A stretch of 64,000 nucleotides of DNA from Triops longicaudatus (taxonomy: Eukaryota; Arthropoda; Branchiopoda; Notostraca; Triopsidae). Location of the stretch: contig JAGQDJ010000031.1 in the NCBI GenBank assembly GCA_022885665.1, forward strand, positions 496,001-560,000, given 5' to 3'. The stretch's first letter is position 1; each line of letters begins with the position of its first letter. Below are positions 63,891-64,000 of the stretch, one piece after another. The translations under genes were made by a program, and so were the position numbers. A model generated the notes under the pieces. The model ran no database searches, was not told the origin of the DNA, and worked only from the letters and a program-made list of their open reading frames with translations.

Positions 63891-64000
63891 CTTCTAACGA
63901 AAAGTTTGGCCAGTAAACCCATAAGCGTGGATAACATATCTGCCAAAGGAAGAAAAAAAGTCATACTCTTCGTTTTCAGCAGTGTAGCCACGGTCGTTGT

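Noticed and set aside
1..64000. CRISPR arrays, bacterial operons or prophage
   Set aside because: The genes have spliced exons and animal families throughout; no regularly spaced direct repeats were seen.

Overview
This window is nuclear DNA from an animal, almost certainly an arthropod. The genes are split into many short exons with GT-AG introns. The arrestin and neuroligin protein sequences have the arthropod form: the arrestin reads CLGPLGGDLVAELPF near its end, and the neuroligin reads GHGTGAACVHFLM where a cholinesterase would have its catalytic serine. I cannot name the species. The DNA is AT-rich with long non-coding stretches. I found no bacterial-type operon, CRISPR array, rRNA or tRNA.

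Layout. (1) Positions 2-79 look like the last codons of an unidentified + strand gene. (2) 599-2359 (+) is a complete five-exon taxilin. (3) 2933-9063 (-) is GOPC/PIST in eight coding exons. Its 4.6 kb second intron contains a complete seven-exon gene on the opposite strand (5178-8001, +), which encodes a secreted or luminal helix-rich protein I do not recognise. (4) 9547-12582 (+) is MFSD1, head-to-head with GOPC across 483 bp. (5) 13268-20521 (-) is a complete beta-arrestin (kurtz type), including a 29-nt first coding exon 2.9 kb from the rest. One of its introns holds a 178-bp hAT-type MITE with a perfect 8-bp target duplication, and its first intron holds an exon-like + strand open frame (19897-20196). 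(6) 20.5-32.6 kb is gene-poor and contains a foldback element, a decayed coding relic and G-rich tracts. (7) 33013-54933 (-) is a complete neuroligin in seven coding exons with introns up to 10 kb. (8) 55-64 kb is mostly non-coding, with one weak candidate gene start near 62.2 kb (+).

Functional theme. The genes are not an operon. Even so, taxilin (syntaxin partner), GOPC (Golgi PDZ adaptor), MFSD1 (lysosomal carrier) and beta-arrestin (clathrin/AP2 adaptor) all act in membrane traffic, and neuroligin is a synaptic adhesion protein. This could be coincidence. The most novel items are the nested orphan gene, the antisense exon-like frame inside the arrestin gene, and several mobile-element relics. 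I rebuilt exon joints by hand from splice signals and reading phase; no alignment or search was run.
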